From the NCBI RefSeq assembly GCF_009905375.1, contig NC_133655.1:165307849-165371848 (forward strand): a DNA stretch of 64,000 nt, in the 5' to 3' direction. Origin of the DNA: Apium graveolens. Its lineage: Eukaryota; Streptophyta; Magnoliopsida; Apiales; Apiaceae. Positions within the stretch are counted from its first letter, which is position 1. The number at the start of each line of letters is the position of its first letter. A program made the position numbers and the translations under genes. A model generated the notes under the pieces. It made no database searches. It was not told the DNA's origin and saw only the letters and a program-made list of their open reading frames with translations. Below, in pieces: positions 47,301 through 57,990 of this stretch.

Positions 47301-47777
47301 AAAAAGCTCCCATTTATCGAAAATACGGGTTTTATTGATTTACCGAAACGAATATTGTATTGAAAATGTTACGCCGGGACCCGCGCAGGACAAACCGTAA
47401 GCCGGATCGAAAAAGTCGAAACATGGAATATGCTCGGAATATTACAATTAGGTTAGGAAGGAGTTCTCGAAAGAGTTTCGGGTTCCAAAAACGTAACAAC
47501 GGGTGACGTCGGTTGGTTCCCATTTTTATAAAATAGACTTTAATTACCCGGAAAAAGATTTTAGAAATTTCATATGATTCTTATAAATCCATAAACCAAC
47601 ATAAAAATAATTAGGAAGATATGACAATTATTTATATTTTATTTTGGACATATAAAAATTAAAATACTCAATTAATATTATTTTTGAATATTCAAGTACA
47701 GATAACACTTAACAATTAGCTCACATAATAATTATATAATAGCAAAAATAATTACACGATATATCCCGGATATTACA
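44361..47777 (-). repeat. 5' LTR of element C (3417 bp)
   Basis: Starts TGTGGCGCCC and ends GGATATTACA on the plus strand, like the left copy, but 20 bases shorter near 47725. Minus-strand TATA box TATAAATAG at 47109-47117. Followed by the target duplication ATCTG at 47778-47782. Confidence 0.93.
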
Positions 47778-48990
47778 ATCTGGATACCTAATGTACCAGA
47801 ATTGAAAGAAGAAATTTTATGAGACGCTCACAACTCAAGATATTCCATACATTCGGGAAGCGCAAAGATGTATTGAGATTTAAAAGAAAACTTTTGGTGG
47901 CCAAACAAGAAGAAAAAAATAGCGGAGTGGGTAAGTAAATGCTATACATGCCAACGAGTCAAAGCCAAACATCAACGTTCAAGCGGATTACTACAACCAC
48001 TGGATATTCCAGAATGGAAATGGGAACATCTAGCAATGGATTTTGTGGTAGGCCTTCCAAGAACCAAAGCAAATCATGATGCAATTTGGGTGATCATCGA
48101 CAGATTAACCAAGTCAACACATTTTCTCCCAATCAACGAAAGGTTTTCACTTGACAAGTTAGTGCATCTATATCTCGAGGAAATTATGATGCGACATGGA
48201 GTTCCTATATCCATCGTATCTGATCAAGATCCACATTTCAATTCAAGATTCTGGAGGACAGTTTCATGAAGGCCTTGGTACTAAATTAAATATGAGTACC
48301 GCTAATCATCCACAAACAGACGGTCAAAGTGAACGATAATTCAAACAATCGAAGATATGCAACGTGTATGTGTAATAGATTTCGAAGGCAGTTGGGACGA
48401 ACATTTACCATTAGTGGAATTTTTCTATAATACCAGTTATCATGCCAGCATTAAATTTCCGCCTTGTGAAGCTTTATACGGAAGAAAATGCAGATCACCG
48501 GTATGTTGGGATGAAGTGGGTGAACGTAAGATTTTAGGTCTAGAATTGATTCAGAAGACCCAAAAAAAAGTAGAGCTTATCAGAAAGTGACTCGAAGCAG
48601 CACAAAACCGACAACGCAAATATGCAGATCAGACCAGGAAGGACATAGATTACCAAGAAGGAGAGCATGTGTTATTAAAAGTATCGCCATGGAAAGGTTT
48701 AACCAGATTTGGAAACGAGGGTATATTAAAGCCACGTGTCGATGTTTAAGAGATATAATCTTGATTCCACACATGTAATAGAATATGAGCAGATAGAGAT
48801 TCAAGCTGATTTGTATTATGTAGAGCAGCCGATAAGAATTCTAGATCGGCAGGCGAGAGTATTGAGAAATAAGTATGTACCATTAGTACGAGTTTTGTGG
48901 CGAAACCCTATGGTCGAAGAATAAACATGGAAACTTGAGAGTGAAATGTTAGAGAAGTATCCCTAGTTAATTTCTTAGCGAGATTCTGAG
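47778..48990 (+). pseudogene. pol: Element A integrase and chromodomain, decayed
   Basis: Resumes the gene cut at 10536. Zinc finger region HNSRYSIHSGS to KCYTCQRVK; catalytic Asp in AMDFVVGLP and Asp in VSDQDPHFNS (frame 48036-48269); then a frameshift around 48265 and a stop in the DGQSER segment carrying the Glu; core continuation with [19 protein letters not shown] and [11 protein letters not shown] (48357-48590). The [10 protein letters not shown] block is visible near 48690, and a large gap or deletion removes the GPF/Y region. The chromodomain (VLRNKYVPLVRVLWRNP) lies at about 48850-48915, with a stop in place of Ser just after. More lesions than in element C, which fits its being the oldest layer. 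Confidence 0.9.
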
Positions 48991-49004
48991 GATAGAATCC
49001 TAAT

Positions 49005-49015
49005 AAAGGGGAGGA
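49005..49015 (+). promoter_or_regulatory. Polypurine tract of element A
   Basis: AAAGGGGAGGA lies directly before the LTR start TGTAATTACGGG and just downstream of the chromodomain. Confidence 0.8.
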
Positions 49016-50415
49016 TGTAATTACGGGAAAATTACTCTTGTATTACATCATAATAAAGATAAATTAAGTGTATTATTATGTCATTTATGTGGGTATAGTT
49101 ATAAAACCCAAACTGCTATGTGCTACGTGTGTTCCGTATCGTTAGAGTATTTTCCTGGTATCTATCGGGTATTCTATTTCAAATTAAAAGCTTCGTATAG
49201 AAATTTATATGACCCGAACAATGTTTTAATAGATGATATTTCAAATAAAATAATTGGCCTTTTTTTTCTCAGAATGGCTTGTACCATTACATTATTCAGA
49301 ACATCCAGTTATTTTATAAATTTTCTTATTTCACGGAAAATGACTTTTCCAGCCCCCTTCGGGTGTTAAAAGCCTCACATAAATCACATTTTTATTTTTA
49401 TAAAATTATGGGACTTTCAATTATACCATTTTTTTGCATTTTTGAATTATTCATATTTTTTGGGAATTTTTGGCATATATATTGTATATATTAAATACTT
49501 TAAAATTAGAAATTAATACTCAAAAATTATAAAATTAGGGGCCAATTAATTTTAATAGATGTATAATTAGGGCCTTAATAATAATTATGAGTATAATTTT
49601 ACTATTATAAATAGCCTAATTTTTATTACATTATTTATAATTTATTATTAAAAAATCAGAAAAATACAAAAAATTTCTGCTATCGGGTTAGGGTTTGCGA
49701 AAAGGGTCAGAAATTCAAGCAGTGATTTTGATCGATTTCCGGCATCAAACACAGTCTTGTAAGTACTCAAAATGAAGCTTTTGATATGGTCTTTCGATTT
49801 AGAACATCAATTTCATGTTTGGATTCATATATTTTTTATTTTGATTGCCAGGGTTTATGTTCGAATTAAGGCTTTTTGATTCTAGGGTTATTAGGATGAT
49901 TTGATGATTGGTATAGCTTCTCTGTGATATTTTCAATCGATTCATGGTGGTTAATTGAACAAAAGATTCCTGAAGAGTAAAGTTCGATTATTAGGGTTTA
50001 TGTGATTTTTTTGTTTAATCATTTTTTATTTTAGAAGAATCTGAGATATGTTTGAGTATAGGGGTTTGATTGTATATGTTATAAGCTTTATTTTAAGTTA
50101 TATAACGTGAATTTTGGTGTACAAATCGGAAAAATCGGGTGTTGGCCGGAGTTCATGTCGGTTTGATCGGAGGTCGGAATTCAGGGATGATTTTGGTGAT
50201 TGAACGATGTGTTTGTGATGTTGAAGTGATTTGCAATCGATTCTGGTCGAGAAACAGACCAACCGATGTTGGTTTTGGCCTGAATTTGACTGAACGGAAT
50301 CGAGAAAACCCACCGGAAACTGGGAATTTTCCGGCGAGTTCTTCCTGACCCGTTCTGTTCATCTAAACCTAGTTGCAACCCGATTTTGATCCGTTTGTCA
50401 GAAATTCTGACAACT
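49016..50415 (+). repeat. 3' LTR of element A, left part
   Basis: Starts TGTAATTACG after the polypurine tract. A TATA box TATAAATAG at 49606-49614 matches the one in element C LTRs and gives a U3 of about 590 bases. The LTR is cut at 50415 by element E and continues at 63596. Small ORFs within it are not credible genes. Confidence 0.85.
50411..50415. other. Target-site duplication CAACT, left copy (element E)
   Basis: CAACT precedes the LTR start TGTTAGG at 50416 and recurs at 63596-63600. Confidence 0.92.
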
Positions 50416-51768
50416 TGTTAGGTCCCAATTTGTTTGTAGAAGGGGGGGTTGAATGCAAATAATACCGTTTAATCGAATAAAATGCGGAATAAAATTGTGA
50501 AACAAAATTCAAGTTAAATAAAACTTTTATTAAACTTGAAAGGTGTTACAACTACGGTATCGGTTACAAGGGATTAATCTCAAATCAATTATTACAAATC
50601 TAGAATAAATTCGACATGAACTTTTTCTATTTTTGTAATTAAAAGATCAAATGCTAAATGCGATTTGAGATTAAGTTCTAGGGATTTTAATCCGCTAGAT
50701 TGATACACAAGAACAAGATAAGTATTTCTAGTTGATTGGATTTAACTTTACAATCTAGAAATTGATCTTGAAGTTGCAGATGAGATGAAATATTTTTCTG
50801 CTCCTTTTTCTTTTGTTCTTGAGTTTGTGTTCTGTTTGATTGATTGTGAAATAATAGACTTCTGCTCCTTTTTATCAAACAGCCGAATGTAAACATGTAC
50901 TGGCATGACAATCTTCTTTGGCCAGCAAGACTTTCGGTATGACAAAATTTACAACTAGCAAGACAATTAAAATGAGCTAGCAAGACTTTCGGTATGACTA
51001 TTGATTGTCATACCGATTGTCATATTAGTTCAAATAAATTGTTTTGCTGAATTAATAACAGATTTTAATCTAAACAGAAATTCTAATAAGACAATTAAAT
51101 GTATTGGCATGACTTTCGGTATGACTATCAATTGTCATACCGATTGTCATACTAGTTCAAATGAATTGTCTTGCTGAATTTAAGCAGATTTTAAACCAAT
51201 TAAAATCTTGTAAATCCTTAATATTAATTCTAAATTAATTAATCAATTTAATTCAATTAATCAATAAATTAATCTTTGCAGATATAATTTATTTTCTTAA
51301 TTAAATTATATGACTTAATTAATTAATAGAGAATTAATACTAACCCTGAGCAGCATCCATTCTTCTGACAATCTTCTGAAAGTCACTGAGACTTATGAAT
51401 CAATTCCGCCACTTCAATGCTGACACTCGATGTACTGTCTGGTTCATGAGTGACTAACTTCCGTGACGTTTCTTCATGTCTTGACTTTGATATTCTGATT
51501 GAATCCTTGTAATAAATGATACCCTGACGAGATCTCTGTCACTTGATTAAATCCACGATCTTGATTTATATCACTGAGGCATGATCAAATTCTTGAACTT
51601 CTTCCAGTGAATCTTCAAGTCTGCAGATGAACAATGTTTCTTTATTCTTTGACAGATGTTACATTGTGAGATCTCTCTGACGATTGATCCACTATTTACT
51701 TATTACATTCTTATTTGAGTTGAGTTAAATACTCGAATAAACGAGTAGGCTATGACATATGCCTTTCA
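50416..51768 (-). repeat. 3' LTR of element E (1353 bp)
   Basis: On the plus strand TGTTAGGTCC to GCCTTTCA. It contains a cluster of inverted GTCATACCGATTGTCAT motifs at about 50898-51175. Minus-strand ORFs of 98 and 65 codons recur unchanged in the other LTR and are not treated as genes. Confidence 0.94.
50898..51175. repeat. Inverted-repeat cluster in element E left LTR
   Basis: Several copies of GGTATGAC and its complement GTCATACC arranged as nested palindromes, notably GTCATACCGATTGTCAT at about 51007-51023 and 51135-51151. The same words form the array at 55917-56234. The matching copy in the other LTR is at about 62726-63003. Confidence 0.82.
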
Positions 51769-51780
51769 ATCTCCCCCTAT
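51769..51780 (-). promoter_or_regulatory. Polypurine tract of element E
   Basis: Minus strand ATAGGGGGAGAT directly precedes the 3' LTR. Confidence 0.85.
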
Positions 51781-52030
51781 TTGCTTGTTAGACAATAACA
51801 ACAAATACCTAGAGGATAACTCAACTAACAAATAAGAAAAAGATATAAACAGTAATGTAAAGTAAATAGCAGAAAAGTTCTGGATTATATTTAACATTTT
51901 CCAGATTCCAAATGAAATTTACAAGTGAATACAAGATAGATGTTCCTCTAGCCTGAACATATAACTACATTAGACTATCTTGATTCATAAAGCTCTAATC
52001 ATATTACATTGAGTTTTGAGCTAATTGACT

Positions 52031-55000
52031 TCAGTTGTCTTCTCTTCTGACTTCACCTTCTTCTAAATCTTGAAGCAATTCCTTGTCAAAGACACGATCC
52101 TTTTCTGAAGTGAAGCTTGCTGGTCTGACTGGTTGAACTCCAACTGACTTCAGCTTATTCTTGAGTTGATTGTATCTTTTAACATTCTTTTCACCATAAG
52201 CTTGAATCAAGTCAGCAGCTTGAGTCTTCAACATGGATGAATATCCAACAGTTCTCAAATGATGTTCCATCCAGACCAGATGCTTAGCTGAGTAGTCTTT
52301 AAGAGATTGTACATCTAGCTGACAGATTTGAAGACAATCAGACTTAAAGAATCTCACCTGATGAGGATTGTTGACCACTTGAGGACTAGCCCTGCTGGCA
52401 AACTCTTTAAGCCTTTCTCGAAGAACTTCATTCAATTCTGAGCTTCTTTTGACTTTGTTTAAAAGAACCCAAATCTCTGACAAAGAACGATTGTCAAATA
52501 GATGAAGTGACACCTTGAATGATCCTTCACTCTGACAATATACAAAAATGCTCATCTCATTTAGGGATCTATCAAAAGCAGCTGTGATCCTTGAGACTTC
52601 AGTCTTGATAGCATTCATGTACATGTCATTGTTAGGATTTGAGATTTCCAGCTTGTCAAGAAGATGTAAGAACTGCCTATCATTGTTAGTGCTCAGTTGA
52701 GGCATATCAAGTACTCTCCTAGCTTCATCCCATTTTTCACCAATCTTTAGTCTGACATCTCTTCTCCTTTCTTGAGCCTTAATGTCATGAAGACGTTGCT
52801 TTTGAAGAGTTTCTGTTCTTTGAATGTCTTTTCTCATGTCAATGATCTGAGAGACCTTCTTGAGTTCAGCTTCTTTTCTTTTCATCTCTGACTGCTCCTT
52901 CTGAAATTCTTTCTCAAACATAGGATCCACTTGAGCTTCTTCTTCCCATTCTCCAAAATCACTTTCCTCTTCAGCTTCAAATAACCCATCTTTATCTTCC
53001 TGAACTGGTTCAGTGGGAATGTCAAAAATATCAAAGTCATCCTGTTCTCCACTGTAGTAGACATCATCAGCCTTTCCTTTGTTTCCAGCAGAGGTATCTT
53101 TTTCTTTCCCTTTGGCACTACTTCCTTTCTTCTCCCCCTTAGTTGAGGGATCCTCTACTGACTTTCCTTTGGAACCTCCATCACCTCCAGAGCCTGATCC
53201 TCCACCAGACGGTCCTTCAAAATAAGTTCTTTGTTCTTCATTAGGGCAATGAGAATTCTTGATCATGAAATATAGGTGCTTCATCCCTTCATTGAGATGT
53301 TCCATGCCCGTCTCTATCTTTAGAAATCTTGAGGAGTCCAGTGAATGATTCATCTCAACGAGGTCTTCAAGAGAAGTCATTCTTGTGTGTAGAGAGCAGA
53401 AGTTGGATATGTCATCAGCTGATAAAGTTGGAGTGTCCTGAATAGAATTGAGCTTTGGTATTATAGTGTTCTTTAGATCTGAGATGTCATTCCTTATGAT
53501 TGCAAGCTGATTGTTGACAGAGGTGGAAGAAGAAGACCGTTCAACCACTTGTGCTTTGAATGCTTGAGTTTCAGCTTGGCTTTTAGCAAGTTCTTCTTTT
53601 AGGGCAGCAATCTGAGCTAACAGGTTTACAGTATCAGTGTCTGTGTGTGCTCTCACCTGAATTTCACTCGTGTTTGGTTCACTCACCTCACGTGCATGTG
53701 TTTCTCTCAATATAATTGCTCGTGAGGAGTCTTCCTGTTGCTGTTCTTCTGTACCTGCATTAAAAATCACCCTAGCCTCTTCAAGAGAGGTCAGTGGTGG
53801 TGCAATGGGAATTCGCGAGTCCCGATCCTCAGTCAATACTATCAAATCTTTTGGAATAGATGTCTGAATTGCTTCAGGGATAGATTGACCGAGTTGCCCT
53901 CCACTTTCTCCAGATAAATCTGCGAGTGGAGAATCCCATAAGGGAGCCAGAGGTGTTGGATCTGGGAGGGGAGAAAATGACTCTATTAAAGATGGCGGAG
54001 AGTCAGATTTTCCCTCTGAAGCATGTGACTGCTCTTCTGCCGTAACTATGGCAGGCACTGTAACCGACTCTACGTGCACTCCTCGCTGTGTGTCCTGAGT
54101 ATGATCTGGGGAAGTGTATGGTTCCATTGTGAGTAATGGAATTGTGCTTGACTCAGTACAAGATGCCATGGCCCTATGGCGAATTTCAATAGATGCATGC
54201 TGTTGAGAGAATGCCTCTAGTAACTGTTCATTGGCCATTTCAAAGTCCATGTCCTGTTGGGAGGACAAGGATGGGCTTTCAGATGCCTCAGAATATGTTC
54301 TTCTTTTCTTAGGAGGAGGCAGAGCTGAGGGTTCACTCATATTTAACAATGTACTACTTCCTAGTAATCTTCTGGGTAACATTTTAGACAGTGGGGGAGA
54401 GGTTGAGATAGAATGTGACTCTGTGTTTGGCTCTATGACCTGGGATTGAAGCTGTGGTTCTACAACTTCATGGTCAGCCCTATCAACCACTGGGGGTCTT
54501 TCAACAGAAGTAGGAAGGGAGTGAGAGTGAGGAATTACTACCTGTAATGGAAGAGCATCTGATGTTGGAGGAGCCTGGGTGACTTGAACCACTGGAGGTT
54601 GAGGTTGCTGTTCATGGCCGGGAAGATTGAAAATAGGTAAAGGAATATAAGTGGCCATGAAAGCAGATACAAGTACTGGAACTTGCATGAATTTGAAGGT
54701 TGTGTCTTGGCAAGTGTAAATCTTTTTGCTAACTGGAGGGGGTTCGGTTACTGCAGAGTTAGCAAAAAGGGCTTTGTGTTCAGGTGTGAGAAGATGATCT
54801 GCTATAAGCATGAGAAAACGAGCATAGTAACATGATACCCTACGATTTGTAGAATGATCACGTAAAGCAGAAGTTAGACGTCTCAAGAGAATGGGAAAAA
54901 GTAGTTTGCCAAAATTGATCCTTTGATTGAAAACAACTGCCAGACCAATATACTGCAGAGTGGAAGTGATGTTATGAAAATTGGATTTTGTGCAGTTGGC

Positions 55001-55432
55001 AAACACTTTGGAAAGTGTATCGAAGAAAATATCCCATTCAGACACCAAATTTGATTTAGAAAGTTTGGTTAAATTGATCACCCCCTGATAGTGAATAGCA
55101 TTGAAAAAATTTGTGATATCATTTTCAGAGGGTAAATTACAGAAATTGTCTAGTGGAAAATTTAACGCACGATTGACGACTGTTTCATCAACTACATACT
55201 GTGTGTTTGCGACGGTGAATGAAAAAGATTTTGAATCATCGGCCACAGTAGAGGTTGTGCAAATCAGTCTAAGTAGATCGACGTTTAAAATCACATTTGA
55301 TTTAATAGCAGAGTTAACAATCGAATGGTCATTTAAAAATCTAATCCATGGCTTAAATTTTTCAACATCACATTTTTCCGGATTAAAATAACCAACCTGA
55401 TTATGCGCGACAATTTGGAAATTGAGAGCCAT
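52031..55432 (-). CDS. Large post-pol ORF of SIRE element E (1133 codons, intact)
   Basis: Longest intact ORF in the window, downstream of pol on the same strand, in the place of the Sirevirus env-like ORF. The N-terminal 260 residues look globular (CDVEKFKPWIRFLNDHSIV, VNRALNFPLDNFCNLP, LQYIGLAVVFNQRINFGKLL, YYARFLMLIADHLL). Residues about 270-590 are rich in Pro, Ser, Thr and Gln. A coiled coil follows (LAQIAALKEELAKSQAETQA), then a Gly/Ser/Lys-rich linker, an acidic patch (FEAEEESDFGEWEEEA), a charged helix (MKRKEAELKKVSQIIDMRKD) and a mixed C-terminal region. I see no signal peptide, membrane helix or furin-like site, so an envelope role is not supported; a particle- or trafficking-related role is a guess. 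Start at ATG 55432; the 1.2-kb gap after pol suggests a separate or spliced mRNA. Confidence 0.82.
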   Translation of the reverse strand: MALNFQIVAHNQVGYFNPEKCDVEKFKPWIRFLNDHSIVNSAIKSNVILNVDLLRLICTTSTVADDSKSFSFTVANTQYVVDETVVNRALNFPLDNFCNLPSENDITNFFNAIHYQGVINLTKLSKSNLVSEWDIFFDTLSKVFANCTKSNFHNITSTLQYIGLAVVFNQRINFGKLLFPILLRRLTSALRDHSTNRRVSCYYARFLMLIADHLLTPEHKALFANSAVTEPPPVSKKIYTCQDTTFKFMQVPVLVSAFMATYIPLPIFNLPGHEQQPQPPVVQVTQAPPTSDALPLQVVIPHSHSLPTSVERPPVVDRADHEVVEPQLQSQVIEPNTESHSISTSPPLSKMLPRRLLGSSTLLNMSEPSALPPPKKRRTYSEASESPSLSSQQDMDFEMANEQLLEAFSQQHASIEIRHRAMASCTESSTIPLLTMEPYTSPDHTQDTQRGVHVESVTVPAIVTAEEQSHASEGKSDSPPSLIESFSPLPDPTPLAPLWDSPLADLSGESGGQLGQSIPEAIQTSIPKDLIVLTEDRDSRIPIAPPLTSLEEARVIFNAGTEEQQQEDSSRAIILRETHAREVSEPNTSEIQVRAHTDTDTVNLLAQIAALKEELAKSQAETQAFKAQVVERSSSSTSVNNQLAIIRNDISDLKNTIIPKLNSIQDTPTLSADDISNFCSLHTRMTSLEDLVEMNHSLDSSRFLKIETGMEHLNEGMKHLYFMIKNSHCPNEEQRTYFEGPSGGGSGSGGDGGSKGKSVEDPSTKGEKKGSSAKGKEKDTSAGNKGKADDVYYSGEQDDFDIFDIPTEPVQEDKDGLFEAEEESDFGEWEEEAQVDPMFEKEFQKEQSEMKRKEAELKKVSQIIDMRKDIQRTETLQKQRLHDIKAQERRRDVRLKIGEKWDEARRVLDMPQLSTNNDRQFLHLLDKLEISNPNNDMYMNAIKTEVSRITAAFDRSLNEMSIFVYCQSEGSFKVSLHLFDNRSLSEIWVLLNKVKRSSELNEVLRERLKEFASRASPQVVNNPHQVRFFKSDCLQICQLDVQSLKDYSAKHLVWMEHHLRTVGYSSMLKTQAADLIQAYGEKNVKRYNQLKNKLKSVGVQPVRPASFTSEKDRVFDKELLQDLEEGEVRREDN

Positions 55433-56617
55433 TTAAAATAATAAGAAGACACACGCTTTTCAGAATTTTAAGAATAATATTAAGAAAATTCGAATTAATT
55501 AAATTAATTTAATAATTTGAATTAAATTAATTATAATCGAAAAATTTAGACAGAAATGTATCTCGTTAAAATTCTTAACTCACAAACGCAGTTTTGAAAA
55601 ACCAAAAGACACAAATCAGAAATTAAAATAAAAATAAAAAGTTCAAAATCAACAAACTCAAATTGAATTTGAAGGGGCAAACTGATATATAAAAAAAAAT
55701 TTGAAAATTTTGACAGCACTCCTGTATGTATATATATGTAAGTATATATCACAGGAGTGAAGATTCAGTTTGCTGAGTAAAAACTCGAGCAAGGAAGGAA
55801 GCAGTTCGAAGAGAGAGAAGAGAGAAACTGAAGACAAAAACTGTTCGAATTTTTGAAAAGAAATGAACTGATGAGAATGGTTTAAAACAAAACAAACAAA
55901 CTCCTTTATATGACAGCTGGTATGACAATCCTGGATTGTCATACCGATTGTCATACCAGGCAAAAGAAGGAAAAGAACAGAAATAAAGGAAATAACAAAA
56001 TAAACACTGAGTATATATAACTGGTATGACAATCTGATAGTCATACCGATTGTCATACCAGTATAAAATAAAAGAAAATATATATATATATTGTTTATAA
56101 CTGGCAAGACAATTGATAGTCATACCGATTGTCTTGCCAGTATAAACTATACTGAAAAACACTAATATGACAATTATATAGCTAAATGACTTTCAGCAAG
56201 ACAATTTCAATTGTCTTGCCGATTGTCATTTTAGTAGAAATACAATCAAATATGTACAGACTCTATAAATGTACTGAAATTATATTACAAAATGGTAAAA
56301 CTGAAATACAGACCTATAATATTTACAGAAACAAAGACAATATATCAGAATTTATTATTTTTTATTCCAAAAATAGATTTCTATTGAATTTTAGCAAATA
56401 AAATTCATAGTAAAATATTTTTAGAGGAAATAAAATATTCTGAGATATTTTAAATTAACAAGTAGGGAAAATAAAAATAGATAAGATAATATATATATTA
56501 CATAGAAATATGCAAGAAATATGATAAAATGATAAAATAAATTTGCAAATGAATTTTTCATTTATGAAAAATTCATTTGTAAATTCATTCAAGAACAGAT
56601 CCCAGATATTAACTAAA
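55433..56617 (-). other. Spacer between pol and post-pol ORF in element E
   Basis: About 1.2 kb with no credible gene, AT-rich. It holds the inverted-repeat array at 55917-56234. A minus-strand TATATATAC stretch near 55725-55750 and a CATACAG acceptor-like site beside it might mark a promoter or splice acceptor for the downstream ORF; both are weak. Confidence 0.5.
55917..56234. repeat. Array of four inverted-repeat units in element E
   Basis: Four units at 55917-55960, 56021-56061, 56101-56140 and about 56162-56234. Each has GGTATGACAAT or GGCAAGACAAT, a short loop, then GTCATACCGATTGTC and a closing half, so each unit is a hairpin with an internal direct repeat. Units vary in a paired way (TATGAC changes to AAGAC on both arms), which suggests selection for pairing. 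Related to the LTR clusters of the same element. Confidence 0.82.
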
Positions 56618-57990
56618 TTAATCACTAAAACTATTCAACATGCCCAATTTACCAACTAATCTGGTAAATGTGGTTTCGTCAAGTGGTTTAGTGAAAATAT
56701 CTGCTATTTGTTCTTCTGTTGGAATAAAAAATAGTTCAACAGTACCATTCATGACGTGCTCTCTAATAAAATGATACCTGATGTCAATGTGCTTTGTCCT
56801 CGAGTGCTGCACAGGGTTGTTGGTGATGGCTATTGCACTTGTATTGTCACATAAAATAGGAATCTTGTTCAATACAGAGCCATAGTCTCGTAGTTGGTTC
56901 CTAATCCACAAGATCTGAGCACAGCAGCTTCCAGCAGCAATATATTCAGCCTCGGCCGTTGAGTTGGAAACTGTTTGCTGTTTCTTGCTGTACCATGAGA
57001 CTAGCCTGCTTCCTAGGAATTGACAACTTCCTGAGGTGCTTTTCCTATCAACAACACTTCCTGCGTAATCTGAATCTGTATATCCAACAAGGTTAAAACC
57101 AGATTCGTTAGGGTACCAAATACCTAGATTTGGTGTTCCCTTAAGATATCTTAAGATTCGTTTAACAGCAACGAGATGAATATCTCTAGGATCCGCTTGG
57201 AACCTTGCACATAAACATGTAGCATACATAATATCTGGTCTACTTGCAGTAAGATAGAGTAACGAGCCAATCATACCTCTGTAGCTTGTGACATCTACCT
57301 TAATGGAGTTTTCACATGGTCCAAGCTTGACAGCTGTAGTTGATGGAGTCCTTGCTGATGCAGAATCCTCTAGATTGTACTTTTTGAGGAGTTCCTTGAG
57401 ATACTTGGATTGACAAATAAATATTCCATCTAACCTTTGATTTACTTGTAATCCAAGAAAGAACTTCAGCTCTCCCATCATGCTCATTTCAAACTTGCTG
57501 TGCATTAACTTAGCAAATCTCTTACAGAGATTATCATTAGTAGACCCAAATATTATATCATCCACATAGACTTGGACTAATATAGTATCCTTCTTATGTG
57601 TTTTAGAAAAGAGACTTTTGTCTATGACACCTCTAATAAAGCTATTTTCAATAAGAAATTCAGAGAGAGTGTCATACCATTTTCTTGGAGACTGTTTTAG
57701 CCCATAGATAGCCTTGAAAAGAAAGAAGACAAAATCCAAATGATCTGGATCTTCAAAACCAGGAGGTTGCTCTACATATACCTCTTCATCCAGCTTTCCA
57801 TTCAGAAAGGCGCTCTTGACATCCATTTGATAAACTTTAAAGTTTGAAAATGCTGCGAATGCCAGAAATATCCCGATGGCCTCAAGTCTAGCCACTGGAG
57901 CATAGGTTTCATCATAATCAATGCCTTCAGCTTGAGAATACCCTTTAGCTACCAGTCTTTCCTTGTTTCTTGTAACCACACCATCTTCAT
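56618..57990 (-). pseudogene. pol: Element E reverse transcriptase and RNase H
   Basis: Copia-type RT and RNase H on one open frame to the natural stop after LNSFSD. RT blocks: [54 protein letters not shown] and the catalytic YVDD at 57557-57568. RNase H blocks: [37 protein letters not shown] and the terminal [14 protein letters not shown] to FTKPL. The frame is offset from the upstream integrase frame: a probable one-base loss in the segment just before the RT (about 58015-58035, where PRPVTRK is followed by a frame change) joins the two. Domains themselves are complete, which fits the young age. Confidence 0.9.

Larger units (their letters stand above)
10537..47777 (-). mobile_element. Tekay chromovirus element C (minus strand), split by nested elements
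   Basis: Complete but interrupted Ty3/gypsy chromovirus on the minus strand. It has 3.4-kb LTRs at both ends, primer site at 44342-44356, a small leader ORF, gag, protease, RT, RNase H, integrase with C-terminal chromodomain, and polypurine tract at 13974-13991. Flanks carry the duplication ATCTG. Net length without nested DNA is about 12.7 kb. The two LTRs differ at roughly 65 positions in 3.42 kb (about 1.9%, by eye) plus a 20-base indel. Pol is split by element D at 15533-40086 between RNase H and integrase; the reading frame rejoins cleanly across the GGTAC duplication. Frameshifts in the gag zinc knuckle and elsewhere and an RT stop make it inactive. Confidence 0.93.

Noticed and set aside
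49680..50400. Host gene exon with a GTAAGT-like site near 49757
   Set aside because: It lies within the element A LTR, downstream of its TATA box and polypurine tract, with no sustained ORF.
50687..50983. 98-codon minus-strand ORF repeated at 62515-62811
   Set aside because: Duplicated with the LTRs of element E; no recognisable product.
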